Assembly: GCA_026770585.1 (NCBI GenBank)
Contig: MU646340.1
Coordinates: 906,639 to 931,952, forward strand
Source of the DNA: Baffinella frigidus
Taxonomy: Eukaryota; Cryptophyceae; Cryptomonadales; Baffinellaceae
Length of the DNA: 25,314 nucleotides
Direction: 5' to 3'
The notes below the pieces were generated by a model. The model was not told where the DNA came from. It worked only from the letters and a program-made list of their open reading frames with translations, and did not search any database. This document shows, piece after piece, positions 1-8,775 of the stretch. A program made the position numbers and the translations under genes. Each line of letters begins with the position of its first letter. The first letter of the stretch is position 1.

Positions 1-83
1 TCTCTCTCTCTCTCTCTCTCTCCATATGTATCTCTCTCTGTTTCTCTCTCTCTCTCTCTCTCTCTCGCTCGCTCTCTCTCTCT
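1..83. repeat. TC-rich microsatellite
   Basis: This is an almost pure TC dinucleotide run at the window edge, interrupted by short TATG and GTTT pieces. It probably continues outside the window. No coding signal is visible. Confidence 0.95.
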
Positions 84-158
84 GGAAACCACACCCATGT
101 ACCAACCGACAAGACCAAACTCTGCACGCACACGCAACTTCGACATCTGGCCCCGACA

Positions 159-200
159 TCTCTCTCTCTCTCTCTCTCTCTCTCTAGAGAGAGAGAGAGA
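159..200. repeat. TC/GA palindromic microsatellite
   Basis: A TC run (159-185) passes directly into an AG run (186-200). Bases 171-200 form a perfect 30-nt palindrome centred on CTAG, able to form a loopless hairpin or cruciform. The short open frame across this stretch encodes only a Ser-Leu repeat and is not credible as a gene. Confidence 0.9.
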
Positions 201-230
201 CGAGAGATGCGGAAGGCATCCCTTGGCAGC

Positions 231-299
231 ACCCTGCCACCCTGCCTGTCACCCTGCCTGCCTGCATCTGCCTGCACCACCCTGCCTGCCAGCCTGCAT
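231..299. repeat. CCTGC-type short tandem repeat
   Basis: About ten imperfect copies of CCTGC or CACCCTGC sit end to end. This is low-complexity DNA. From 300 to 557 I see nothing recognisable apart from two copies of GTTGGGTGAAT-like sequence near 445 and 500. Confidence 0.8.
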
Positions 300-557
300 C
301 AAACGCGACGTCCTCGCGAGGGTATCCCTTAAGTGGCGAGACGGTCAAAATTAACCGCCAAGAGGTCCTAGGCAGGTTCTAGGGTCCTACGGTAGGGTGT
401 ATGATCCTACTCGCCACTTACGGGGTATACCGTGTGGACACCTTGGGTGAATCCACGTTGTTCTGGTCACGTTGAGAGAATGCACGTTTGGTTGGGCGCG
501 TTGGGTGAATGAACGTTGCGTTCTCGGCCTGGCGCAGGACCTACGACGGCCGCTGCG

Positions 558-1072
558 ATGGCGGGCGCGATGGGGTGGACAGACCTCGTGTCTTCCTCCG
601 TCATGGTGCGTCGACCCCCTGCCCGCCTGCGTTTGCTGCTCGTGCCTGGAGCCCAGGTACAGGCAAGTGCCGGGTGCACACGCGTCGCCGACGTTCTTGT
701 GCGCAGAGTCAGATGCTGGGGTTACTCGCACGCACTGCTGTAGGGCCCCGCGCTGCTCGTAGGGTGTGGGCACGGTGTGTATGTCTATTCCAACGAGGCT
801 ACGACCTCCGTGCGGACGCTGTGGGACCTCTCTCCTGAGCAGCCCAGGTACAAGCAGGTAGCTCGCCACTTGACATGCGTGTGCGTCAGTACCACGACTG
901 GTTGCGCATGTTGTGCCCGTCTCAGGAAAGGCATGCGGTAGGCCCCCGTCGGGGCAGATACCTCGCTCACGTGCTGAGCTCGGCCATGCCCTGGCAGGTG
1001 GGAACAGTGGGCTATGTTGTCGGGACCCCTGTGGGCTTGCTGGTTGGCGCGGCGTGCAAGACTCTCGTGTAG
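558..1072 (+). CDS. possible three-exon gene, function unknown
   Basis: I do not recognise this product and treat the model as tentative. Exon 1 would be 558-656 (33 codons, starting MAGAMGWTD and ending CCCAG before GTACAG). Exon 2 would be 744-857 after a TAG acceptor, phase 0, and contains LLVGCGHGVYVYSNEA, which resembles a beta-propeller blade edge. Exon 3 would be 926-1072 after CTCAG, phase 0, ending in a TAG stop. It carries a weakly hydrophobic Gly/Val-rich tail (GTVGYVVGTPVGLLVGA) that might be membrane-associated. A second junction choice (donor after 847, acceptor after 957, phase 2) keeps the same frame and shortens the product. In favour: natural-looking residue composition and three matching phases. 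Against: no known family, and several frames are open here because of high GC. It could equally be a decayed gene or chance. Confidence 0.28.
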
Positions 1073-1915
1073 CGCCCGCGAGGTGCTGAGGAATAACCAG
1101 AGATAATAAAGGCACACCTTCCCAGCTCCAACGATCTCGGCAGGACTGAGGTCATTGGTACCAGCGCGATCTACACATGTACTCCAACCTCCTCTTCTCG
1201 GCGTACGCTGTCGGGAGCCGAGAGTCAGCCAGCCTCCTAAGCTAGAGCAGGTGGCAGGGCGTCCAGGAATCGATGCTGCTGCTGAGCACGCAACTTCCCA
1301 CTGTGGTTCCATCGAATGAAAGCGTCAGAGTTTTTCGTGAAACACACCTGGAAAGCCACTTCTCGCGATCTGTGGTGATGCTTCGAGGCGCGGCATTTGT
1401 CTCCGGCGCCCCAGCTTTCTTGCCCAGCAGCGCCGACTGCACCGGGCGCCAGACAAAGCGGACCGTTACCGGCGGTCTTGCCATGGAGGATCTCCCTGAG
1501 AAGCGTCCTCCCAGCCCGAGACAGCAGGGTTGCCCGAACGCATCGGCCCTGTCAAAAGCGGCAGGAATCAACCACCACCTTCCAGCACAACCACCAGCTT
1601 CCAGAACACACAGCGCCACACTGAGGGGGGGCGAACCGCAGGGCGAAGAAGTGAAGCATTCCAATCAACAACCCCTCGACGATTCTGTCCGTCCCCATCT
1701 TTCCCCCATCCCTCATCCTCTCAAGGGGATCTACCAAGGGGATCTCTATGGATCTACTGCAAGGGGATCTAAATGGGACGGACCGTCCCTAACCTGATCC
1801 CCAGGGAGTTTCTCACAGAACTCACATTGAAATTGGAGCCATTGGTCGGGAATTGGAGCCGTTTTCCATTTCAGGTCCCCCTGCACGGGTTTTGATGGTC
1901 TGCCTGGAGCAAACA
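1073..1915. other. intergenic, no recognised gene
   Basis: Open frames on both strands (for example 1273-1797 plus, 1242-1664 minus) show no family motif. Bases 1722-1772 contain four spaced copies of GGATCT, three preceded by AAGG. The sequence AATTGGAGCC occurs twice, near 1832 and 1851, and again near 21158 upstream of the third gene. Confidence 0.6.
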
Positions 1916-2054
1916 CATCTGAAAGGATTACGAAACCGTGCGATGTCCGATTTCAACAAATGGAACGAGAATCTTGAGATTTTTCAGAAATCTCAAGACT
2001 CTCGATCCAACTTTTGAAATCGGACATCGCACGCTCCGGGAATCCTTTCAGATG
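1916..2054. repeat. 139-nt fold-back (inverted repeat) element
   Basis: The left arm (1916-1982, 67 nt) and right arm (1988-2054) are reverse complements at about 57 of 67 positions, separated by a 5-nt loop (TTCAG). The longest perfect stretch is 20 bp, covering CGTGCGATGTCCGATTTCAA. The structure would make one long, near-continuous stem. It could be a MITE-like fold-back element or a plant/algal-type microRNA precursor; sequence alone cannot decide. The surrounding DNA to about 2320 has no gene I recognise. Confidence 0.85.
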
Positions 2055-2328
2055 TTTGAACTGCCTGGTGATGCAAATCCCTGACCCAATTTTGTACAGC
2101 AAAACAGCAAATGGCTCCAAGTCCGACCGTCCCATACAGTTCCTCATGTCTACTGTGATCCTCTCCGCCAGCACAAAATGAACAGGTTATTGAGGGGGGA
2201 AGCGAATCAAAAGTTGACATTTTGGCCTGAGAAAAGTTGACTTTTGCCAGAAAAAAACATTTTTCCCCCTCTGGACAGGCCCGCCTCGGTACCGGAAATC
2301 TCGCCGTAACCTGTTTGGCAAGGTGTTG

Positions 2329-2420
2329 GCGGGGGATACACTTTTTTCACCAGGAGATAAAATTCTTAGTTTTTCGAGGGCTACAACTTTGCTCCTGAAC
2401 CCAAAAAGTGTATCCCCCGC
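2329..2420. repeat. 92-nt inverted repeat
   Basis: The terminal arms are GCGGGGGATACACTTTTT at the left and its exact reverse complement at the right (18 nt perfect). A weaker match follows inward (CAGGAG against CTCCTG). The central loop is about 35 nt. It lies just downstream of GCCCGCCTCGGTACCGG, a phrase repeated in variant form near 2816 just before the next inverted repeat. Confidence 0.85.
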
Positions 2421-2861
2421 GGTAAACATGTTCTAGGCTAAATCGGACGCTTCACCCCCCTCAGGTTATTCTGTTATTACCGGGGTGGGAGGGTGGAGAA
2501 GCACGAACAGGTTATTTAGTGGGAAAACCAGAAATGGCGCCAACGTCACGAACTATGATGCCTCCAACTTTTCTGCCCCTGACTAAAACAAAAAACTTTT
2601 TTTCGCAAAGTTGCAGGCCTTGGATGGGTTGAAGGGTGTGCAAAACCAGATGCGGTGGTTTTGGGGGAGTCAAATGTTGAGTATGTTTGCGGGCCTCTGA
2701 TGCCCCAGATTCATTGAGCGGATCTGAAGTGGGCCTTTTGAGGATTCTAGAACCGTCGAGAAAAATGAAATGAGCCCAGGGGGTCAAAAGTTACACCCAA
2801 TCGAGCGCCTGACGGGCCCGCCTCGGGACCGGGAATCCCCGCAAAGCCTCGTTTTGAGTTC

Positions 2862-2965
2862 CTTCCCCCTCTTAATGCTAAAATCTGAGACCACATTATT
2901 TGTCTACCAACTTTCAATTCTGTTTCACAAATGTGCTCTCAGATTTTAGCATTAAGAGGGGGAAG
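2862..2965. repeat. 104-nt inverted repeat
   Basis: The arms match perfectly over 29 nt (2862-2890 against 2937-2965, beginning CTTCCCCCTCTTAATGC) and partly for about 6 nt further in, leaving a loop of roughly 35 nt. A variant GCCCGCCTCGGGACCGG precedes it at about 2816. From 2421 to 2861 nothing else is recognised. Confidence 0.88.
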
Positions 2966-3250
2966 ATCATGTCCCTAGGCAAAAGCTCTGCTTCTCCACC
3001 CTCAGGCCTGGAGACGCTCTGCTTCTCCACCCTCAGGCCTGTAGCTTGCCCTAGCGGACGTGACGGTTTCCCTCTACATACACCCCTCGGGGTGTACTTG
3101 GGCTAGAGCCCCTACGTCTCGTCCTACCTCTCCATGTGGCGTGCAGCGGTCATGTTTGTCATCTTATTAAACCTCGCTTTAGGCCCCTCCCGATAAAAAA
3201 AACCTCAGGAACAAGTTCAGCTGGGCTCTAACGCATGTGGATCACCTCTA
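2966..3250. other. intergenic, direct repeat only
   Basis: A 24-nt phrase beginning CTCTGCTTCTCCACCCTCAG is repeated in tandem around 2986-3030. No gene is recognised. Confidence 0.5.
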
Positions 3251-3259
3251 CGTAACGAA

Positions 3260-3296
3260 AACAGGTACAAAACGTACCTGTTCACGAAAACAGGTA
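3260..3296. repeat. small hairpin with third copy
   Basis: AACAGGTAC (3260-3268) is followed by its exact reverse complement GTACCTGTT (3274-3282), then by a second direct AACAGGTAC ending near 3296. This makes a 9-bp stem with a 5-nt loop, in the same neighbourhood as the larger fold-backs. Confidence 0.8.
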
Positions 3297-3550
3297 CACA
3301 ATGCCAGTTTAATTAAGGACCGAAAAACAACGGTCGGTGCGCGGTCCTTGATTTATCAAGGAGTAAGCCCTGAACCAACATGGCCGCCATTGTATGCAAC
3401 CCAACCGAGATTGTGTCGCCAACGAACAGAGGCAAGTACAGGGGTACCTCTCTCATCAGAAAGCGCCTCCTCCTAGGACCCTACACTAGGCTATGCCGAG
3501 GGTCCTATGGCGGTCTTGGGTGGGCGGGGGGTTCTTATGAGCGAGGTCAC

Positions 3551-3685
3551 ACCAGCCATCAGAGCTGGAGCAAATCGTCCTTTTCGAGCACCCTGTTTCG
3601 TACCACAGGTCGTCGGAATCCGACGACCTCCAAAACAGATCAAGGGAACTGAAAAAGGCGATTTGCTCCCGCTCGGAGGGCTGGT
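3551..3685. repeat. 135-nt imperfect fold-back element
   Basis: The centre is a nearly perfect palindrome at 3608-3628 (GGTCGTCGGA, one base, then its complement). It extends outward through GGAGCAAATCG (3568-3578) paired with CGATTTGCTCC (3659-3669) and ACCAGCC (3551-3557) paired with GGCTGGT (3679-3685), with mismatched segments between. The overall design matches the 1916-2054 element, although the sequences differ. Confidence 0.75.
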
Positions 3686-5441
3686 TATCGGAGGTAACCT
3701 CTCGACCGGAACCTAAAACCACAACTCTGAACTCTAAACCCTGAACCATAACCCTCATCCCGAATCCCTGATCCCTAAACCCTAAACCCTGAACTCTAAA
3801 CCCTAAACCCTGAACACTAAACCCTAAACCCTAAACCTTAAACACAAAACACTCAAACCTGAATCCTAAACCCTCAACTTCAATAACGAAAGCCCAAAAC
3901 TTGAACCCTAAACCTTATACTCTAAACCCTCAACCCTCAACCCTAAACCCTCAATCCTAAACCCTAAAACCTAAACCCTAAACCCGAAATTCAAACTCTA
4001 AACCCAAACCCTAAACCCTGAACCCTAAATCCTGAACCCCAAAGACTAAACCCTGAACCCTAAACCCTAAACCCTAAACCCTAAACCCTAAACCCCAAAC
4101 CCTAAACCCTAAACCCCAAACCCTCAATCCTCAACTCTAAACCCAAAACCCTAAACCCTAATCCCTGAACCTCAAACTCTAATCCCTAAACTCTTAACCA
4201 TAAACCCCAAACCTTATACCCTGAACCCTAACCATTCAACCCTCAAAACCTCAACCCCCAAACCTCAACACTCAACCCGAAACACCAAACTCTACACCCC
4301 AACACCTAATCCTAAACCATAACCCTCATTTCAAATCCCTGATCCCTAAACCCTAAACCCTGAACTCTAAACCCTAAACCCTGAACACTAAACCCTAAAC
4401 CCTAAATCTTAAACACAAAACACTCAAACCTGAATCCTAAACCCTCAACTTCAATACCGAAAGCCCAAAACTTGAAACCCAAACCTTATACTCTAAACCC
4501 TAAACCCTAAACCCTAAATCCTCAATCCTAAACCCTAAAACCTAAACCCTAAACCCGAAACTCAAACTCTAAACCCAAACCCTAAACCCTGAACCCTAAA
4601 TCCTGAACCCCAAAGACTAAACCCTGGACCCTAAACCCTATACCCTAAACCCTAAACCCTAAACCCTAAACCCTAAACCCAAAACCCTAAACCTTATCCT
4701 AAAACCTCAACCCTTAACCCTCAACTCTAAACCCTAAACCCTCAACTCTCAACCCTAAACCTTAAACCCTAAACCCTAAACCCTAAACCCTGAACCCTAA
4801 ACCCTGAACCCTGACCCCTAAAACCTTAACCCCCAAACCTCAACCCTCAACCCTCAACCCTCAATCCTCATTTCTTGACCCGAAACCCTAAACCCTAATC
4901 CCTAAACCACAAACTCTAAACCCTAAACTCTAAACCCTAAACCCCCAACATTATACCCTGAACCCTAACCATTCAACCCTCAAAACCTAACCCCCCAAAC
5001 CTCAACACTCAACCCGAAACACCAAACTCTACACCCCAACACTTAATCTTAAACCATAAACCCTAAACACTATCCTAAACTCTAAACCCTAAAACCTAAA
5101 CGCTAAACCTTAAATCCCAAACCCTGCCCCCCAAACCCTAAACCCTAAATCCCAAACCCTAAACCCTGAACCCCCAAACCTCAACCCTAAACCCTAGACT
5201 CTCAACCCTACACACCAAACTCGAAACCCCAATCCCTGAACCCAGAATCCTAACTTCTAAACTCTAAACACTAATCCCAATCCCGAACCCTGCACCCTAA
5301 ATCTTAAAACTCAACCCTAAACACTGAACTCCAAACCCTAAACCCTAATCCTCAACCCCTAGACCCCAACCCTTAACCCTAAAACCTAATCCCTAAACAC
5401 CAAACCCCAATCCCCAACCCGTCAACCTTACACCCTAAAAC

Positions 5442-5583
5442 CCTCGCCACCGGCCGAATGGGGTGGCACAAGGGCCTCACAGGAGCCCAGCAGCAGCAGC
5501 ACGGTCCATGCCAGGATTGCTCACCTCCGAAGAACGTCGCACCGACCTTCACGTCAACGAATCTCAGAGCACAGCACATGCCC
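5442..5583 (+). repeat. dispersed repeat, copy 1 (142 nt)
   Basis: The segment starting CCTCGCCACCGGCCGAATGG is nearly identical (about 4-5 differences in 142 nt) to 7025-7166, 1583 nt downstream. It is the only non-heptameric island inside the telomere-type array. It is followed by a second repeated phrase (5603-5656), shared with 8529-8612. Confidence 0.88.
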
Positions 5584-5602
5584 ATCACCTCAAATTTACT
5601 CC

Positions 5603-5656
5603 AGGAGACGGGAACAAAAAGTATTTCTGCTAGCTTTGGAGCCGGAAACGTCCCAA
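5603..5656 (+). repeat. dispersed repeat shared with 8529-8612
   Basis: GAGACGGGAACAAAAA, then a pyrimidine-rich TTTCTGCT, then TTTGGAGCC and GGAAACGTCCC. The same ordered phrases recur at 8529-8612 with about 28 extra bases in the middle. Confidence 0.75.
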
Positions 5657-6530
5657 GCAAAAAACCCTGAACCCTAAACTCTAAACCCAGAAACAACGAA
5701 CCCTGAACCCTAAATCCTAAACCCTAAACCCACAATCCTAAACCCAAAACCCTTCACCCTCAACCTCAACCCTAAACCCTGGACCCTAAACCCTGAACCC
5801 TAAACCATAAACCCTAAACCCTGAAACCTAAACCCTAAATCCTAAACCCTAAACCCTAGACCCTAAACCCTGAACCCTAAACCTTGAAACACCGAACCCT
5901 GAACCCTTAATCCTAAACTCTAAATCTTGATCCTGAACCCTCAACCTTAAATCCTAAACCTGAACCCACAACCCTGAACTCCACACTCTCAACCCTAAAC
6001 CCTAAACCCTAAACTCTGAACCCTGAATCCTGAAACCTGAACCCTAAACCCTAAACCCTGAAACCTAAACCCTAAATCCTAAACCCTAAACCCTGAACCC
6101 TAAACCCCGAACCCTACACCTTGAAACACCGAACCCTGAACCCTAAATCCTAAACTCTAAATCCTAATCCTGAACCCTCAACCCTAAATCCTAAACCTCA
6201 ACCCTCAACCCTGGACTCCACACTCTCAACCCCAAACCCCAAACCCCAAACCCTGAATCCTGAAACCTGAACCCTAAACCTTAAACCCTAAACCCTAAAC
6301 CCTAAACCCTGGAAACTAAACCCTAGACCCTAAACCCTGAACCCTAAACCCAGATACACCGAACCCTGAACCCTAAATCCTAAACTCCAAATCCTAATCC
6401 TGAACCCTAAAACCTAAATCCTTAACCTCAACCCTCAACCCTGAACTCCAAACTCTGAACCCTGAACCTCAACCCCTAGACCCCAACCCCAAACCCTCAA
6501 CCCTAAACCCTTACACCAAACCCTAATCCC

Positions 6531-7024
6531 CATAGCCACGGGGTAAATTCAACCACATACAACCGGATGGAGGAGTCGGCTCCCTCAAGGATCCGACTTG
6601 AGCTGGATCAACTAACCGATCTGACGATCGATTAACCAATCCGACTCCTCCCTTTTCTGGAACCCAGAGGAATGATAGGTCTATATCGATGAGGTCGAAT
6701 TTTATGGTTCGTTAGTTACTTATTACGGATTCAGTGATCAGTAATCAGTAACTCCTCATCGTGGACCTACAAAACCTCTCCTTCTTCTTCGTCGTCTACC
6801 TCTTCTACTCCAATCTTCGGGGAGCATCCCTCGGAGACAGACTGAGCGGGGTATAAAATGGACCGATCATAGTCTGGTAATGGCACGGGTTAGGCAATAA
6901 CGGCGAAACCTCTTTAATAAATTCAGTAATCAGTAATCAACCCGTCAATCCTACACCCTAAACCGTAAACCGTAAACCCCAAACCCTAAACCCAAACCGT
7001 AAACAGTAAATTGTCGAAAAAAAA
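6531..7024. other. intergenic with inverted repeat and TATA-like site
   Basis: GGAGGAGTCGG at 6569-6579 is mirrored by CCGACTCCTCC at 6641-6651. The intervening DNA is itself rich in GATC/CGATC palindromic pieces. CAGTAATCAGTAA-type phrases recur near 6735 and 6925. GTATAAAATGG at about 6851 looks like a TATA box, but no gene is seen downstream. Confidence 0.6.
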
Positions 7025-7166
7025 CCTCGCCACCGGCCGAATGGGGTAGCACAAGGGCCTCACAGGAGCCCAGCAGCAGCAGCACGGTCCATGCCAGGAT
7101 TGCTCACCTCCGAAGAACGTCGCACCGACGTTCACGTCAACGAATCTCAGAGCACTGCACACGCCC
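7025..7166 (+). repeat. dispersed repeat, copy 2 (142 nt)
   Basis: This is the near-identical partner of 5442-5583. Identity ends abruptly after ACGCCC on the right, and on the left at an A-rich/CCCTAAA-like junction, so the unit boundaries are sharp. Confidence 0.88.
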
Positions 7167-7247
7167 TCTCCTTGAGGTCCTTGAGGTTCTTCGAGCTCCC
7201 GGCATAGGCGGACACCGGAACTTATCCTGCAGAATAAATTTACACCA

Positions 7248-7307
7248 GGTCCTTAAGGTCCTTTAGGTTTTGATTTCTCCCAACTTGGCCCAACGACACG
7301 CCTTTCC
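7248..7307. repeat. 60-nt dispersed repeat, copy 1
   Basis: This is a GGTCCTT(G/A)AGGTC(C/T)TTTAGGTTTT phrase followed by TTTCTCCCAAC, GGCCCAACGACACG and CCTTTCC. It recurs at 8013-8072 and, shortened, at 8439-8476. On the minus strand it is the end of a 91-codon open frame (7240-7515) whose product I do not recognise. Confidence 0.8.
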
Positions 7308-7481
7308 GTAGAAAAGATCTGCAGAAAAAGCATTTTTGCTTTCGGATCGCGTATAGCTCTCCAGTGCAGAGGCTCGTGAAGAGGGGATAGTGGGCGGCTC
7401 TCTTGGGGTGTTTGATTGCTTCCAAGTAGGAGCGCGCCCGCACACACACCGAACCCAAGTCAGCCTTTATGAGGCTCATGG

Positions 7482-7523
7482 TATCCCATGGTTGGAGCAT
7501 AAGATCTCCAGCCACGGATACCC
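7482..7523. repeat. short imperfect hairpin
   Basis: GGTATCCCATGGTTGGAG is followed after about 8 nt by CTCCAGCCACGGATACC, giving a stem of 17-18 bp with about 3 mismatches. Confidence 0.65.
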
Positions 7524-7689
7524 CACAAGGTGAGAGGGATTGTGTGGGGGTGTGAGGTGAAATCAGTCAGACACCAAAGGTGAAAGGAGAAAGATGTGGT
7601 TGTGCAGGGGTTTCCTGTCAGCACCCAACCGCGTTAGCACTGTCAAGCACCGACCCATTATAGTGCCCACCCGCATTAGCGTTCACGCG

Positions 7690-7925
7690 TGACGTTTGGG
7701 GGTTAGGTGTTAGGGGTTAGGTGTTAGGTGTTAGGTGTGAGGGGTTAGGGGTTAGGGGCAGGGGGTAGGTTAGGGGTTGGGGGCAAGTCACACGCGTCAA
7801 AGCCAATCCACACGCGTTAGAGCTCACCCACTCGAGGCAATGCCTACCCACACGCTTCAGTCAGTGTTTAGTGTTTAGTGTTAAGTGTTTAGTGTTGAGT
7901 GTTTAGCGTTCAGTGCAACATGAGA
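7690..7925. repeat. G-rich TTAGGGG/TTTAGTG degenerate repeats
   Basis: 7693-7785 is a run of GGTTAGG, GGGGTTAGGGG and GGTGTTAGGTG units. 7866-7918 is a run of TTTAGTG and TTAAGTG units. Here the G-rich strand is on plus, opposite to the 3.7-6.5 kb array. Spaced repeats of CACACGCGT(T/C)AGAGC-like sequence lie between and around them (about 7650-8000). The G-tracts at 7693-7785 could form G-quadruplexes. Confidence 0.85.
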
Positions 7926-8012
7926 ATAGTCGGTCGACCCGAGTGAGGCAGAGCTAGAAAATTGCGTCAGAGCCGATCCAGATGCGTCAGAGATAATCAG
8001 AGCCGTCCTTGA

Positions 8013-8072
8013 GGTCCTTGAGGTCTTTTAGGTTTTAATTTCTCCCAACATGGCCCAACGACACGCCTTTCC
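8013..8072. repeat. 60-nt dispersed repeat, copy 2
   Basis: This is the partner of 7248-7307 at an offset of 765 nt, differing at only a few positions. Downstream, 8073-8438 has open frames on both strands but no recognisable product. Confidence 0.8.
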
Positions 8073-8438
8073 CTCAGTTTCCTAGGTGTCCATACAAGTA
8101 GGACCTAGGATCCTAGAAAGGATTTGCAAAGAAAGAGAGAGAAGAGGCCCTTTATTAATACGGTCGTTAAGGCACGGCAGCGTCAAGCTTCACAAGAGGG
8201 TACGAGAGGTACATGGGCTGTACGGGGCACTAGCCCGAGAACCCCGAAGGGTTCAGGAACAGAGGGGAGCACCACCTCGTCGTGGTTCAGGGTCTACTTA
8301 GAGGTTCCCCTGGGAGGGTGGGTACCAACAACCCCCACCAAGGGGGATGCTGGGGAACCAAGCCCAAGGCCCTGCCGCCGGCATTACACACCAGAAGAGA
8401 CCAGACCAGAGGGCCCCGAAGGGGCTGAAAGCATTTTT

Positions 8439-8612
8439 GGTCCTTTTAGGTCCTTTAGGTTTTAATTTCGCCCAACATATGTGATTTTCGCCCAACATAA
8501 GTGATAGTGCTTTGGTGCTTTTGCTTTCGAGACGGGAACAAAAATGTATCTCTGCTGCCTTTGGAGCCTTTCTTTGGTGCAAAGATCCTTTGGGCCGGAA
8601 ACGTCCCGAGGA
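8439..8612. repeat. composite of two dispersed repeats
   Basis: 8439-8476 is a shortened third copy of the GGTCCTTTTAGG...TTTTAATTTCGCCCAAC repeat, followed by a short duplicated GATTTTCGCCCAACATA. 8529-8612 is the second copy of the GAGACGGGAACAAAAA...GGAAACGTCCC repeat seen at 5603-5656. The two families, separate elsewhere, are joined here. Confidence 0.7.
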
Positions 8613-8757
8613 AATGACAAACGAGACACTTCAGCCCGAACCGGAAATTAAACTCGGATCAGTCACTTCATTCAGGCCCGCTACTTTTGAGGATAATTTC
8701 CCTAGAATTTTCCATGAATCAACTTTTGAATTGGTTCTGAGGTCTGATTCTTTTTAA

Positions 8758-8775
8758 GTACCCTGGCCAGGGTAC
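8758..8775. repeat. 18-bp perfect palindrome
   Basis: GTACCCTGGCCAGGGTAC is a perfect, uninterrupted palindrome about 330 nt upstream of the first confident start codon. It could bind a dimeric regulator or simply be chance. Nothing else is recognised between 8613 and 8757. Confidence 0.7.

Larger units (their letters stand above)
3720..6530. repeat. degenerate telomere-type CCCTAAA array
   Basis: About 2.8 kb consists of heptamers close to CCCTAAA with frequent variants CCCTGAA, CCCTCAA, CCCCAAA, CTCTAAA and CCTTAAA. All have the C-rich strand on plus. True perfect tandem runs are short (for example 4066-4092). Higher-order structure exists: the block starting ACCATAACCCTCAT at 3745 recurs at 4316 (offset 571), the block starting ACCATTCAACCCTC at 4231 recurs at 4968 (offset 737), and a block containing ACACCGAACCCTGAA recurs near 5887, 6124 and 6354 (offsets about 237 and 230). 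A unique insert sits at 5442-5660. The array is too degenerate and too internal to be a working telomere. Confidence 0.93.

Noticed and set aside
387-1115. 242-codon open frame on minus
   Set aside because: High GC leaves several overlapping frames open here. The product is Arg/His/Pro/Ser-rich without any family motif, and the plus-strand exon model in the same place is somewhat more natural.
1273-1797. 174-codon open frame on plus
   Set aside because: No recognisable domain. It runs through a GGATCT-type repeat and has no supporting splice or homology signal.
3720-6530. True chromosome end or CRISPR array
   Set aside because: The heptamers are too degenerate and flanked on both sides by other DNA for a telomere. 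There is no repeat-spacer pattern of CRISPR type, and the window is eukaryotic.
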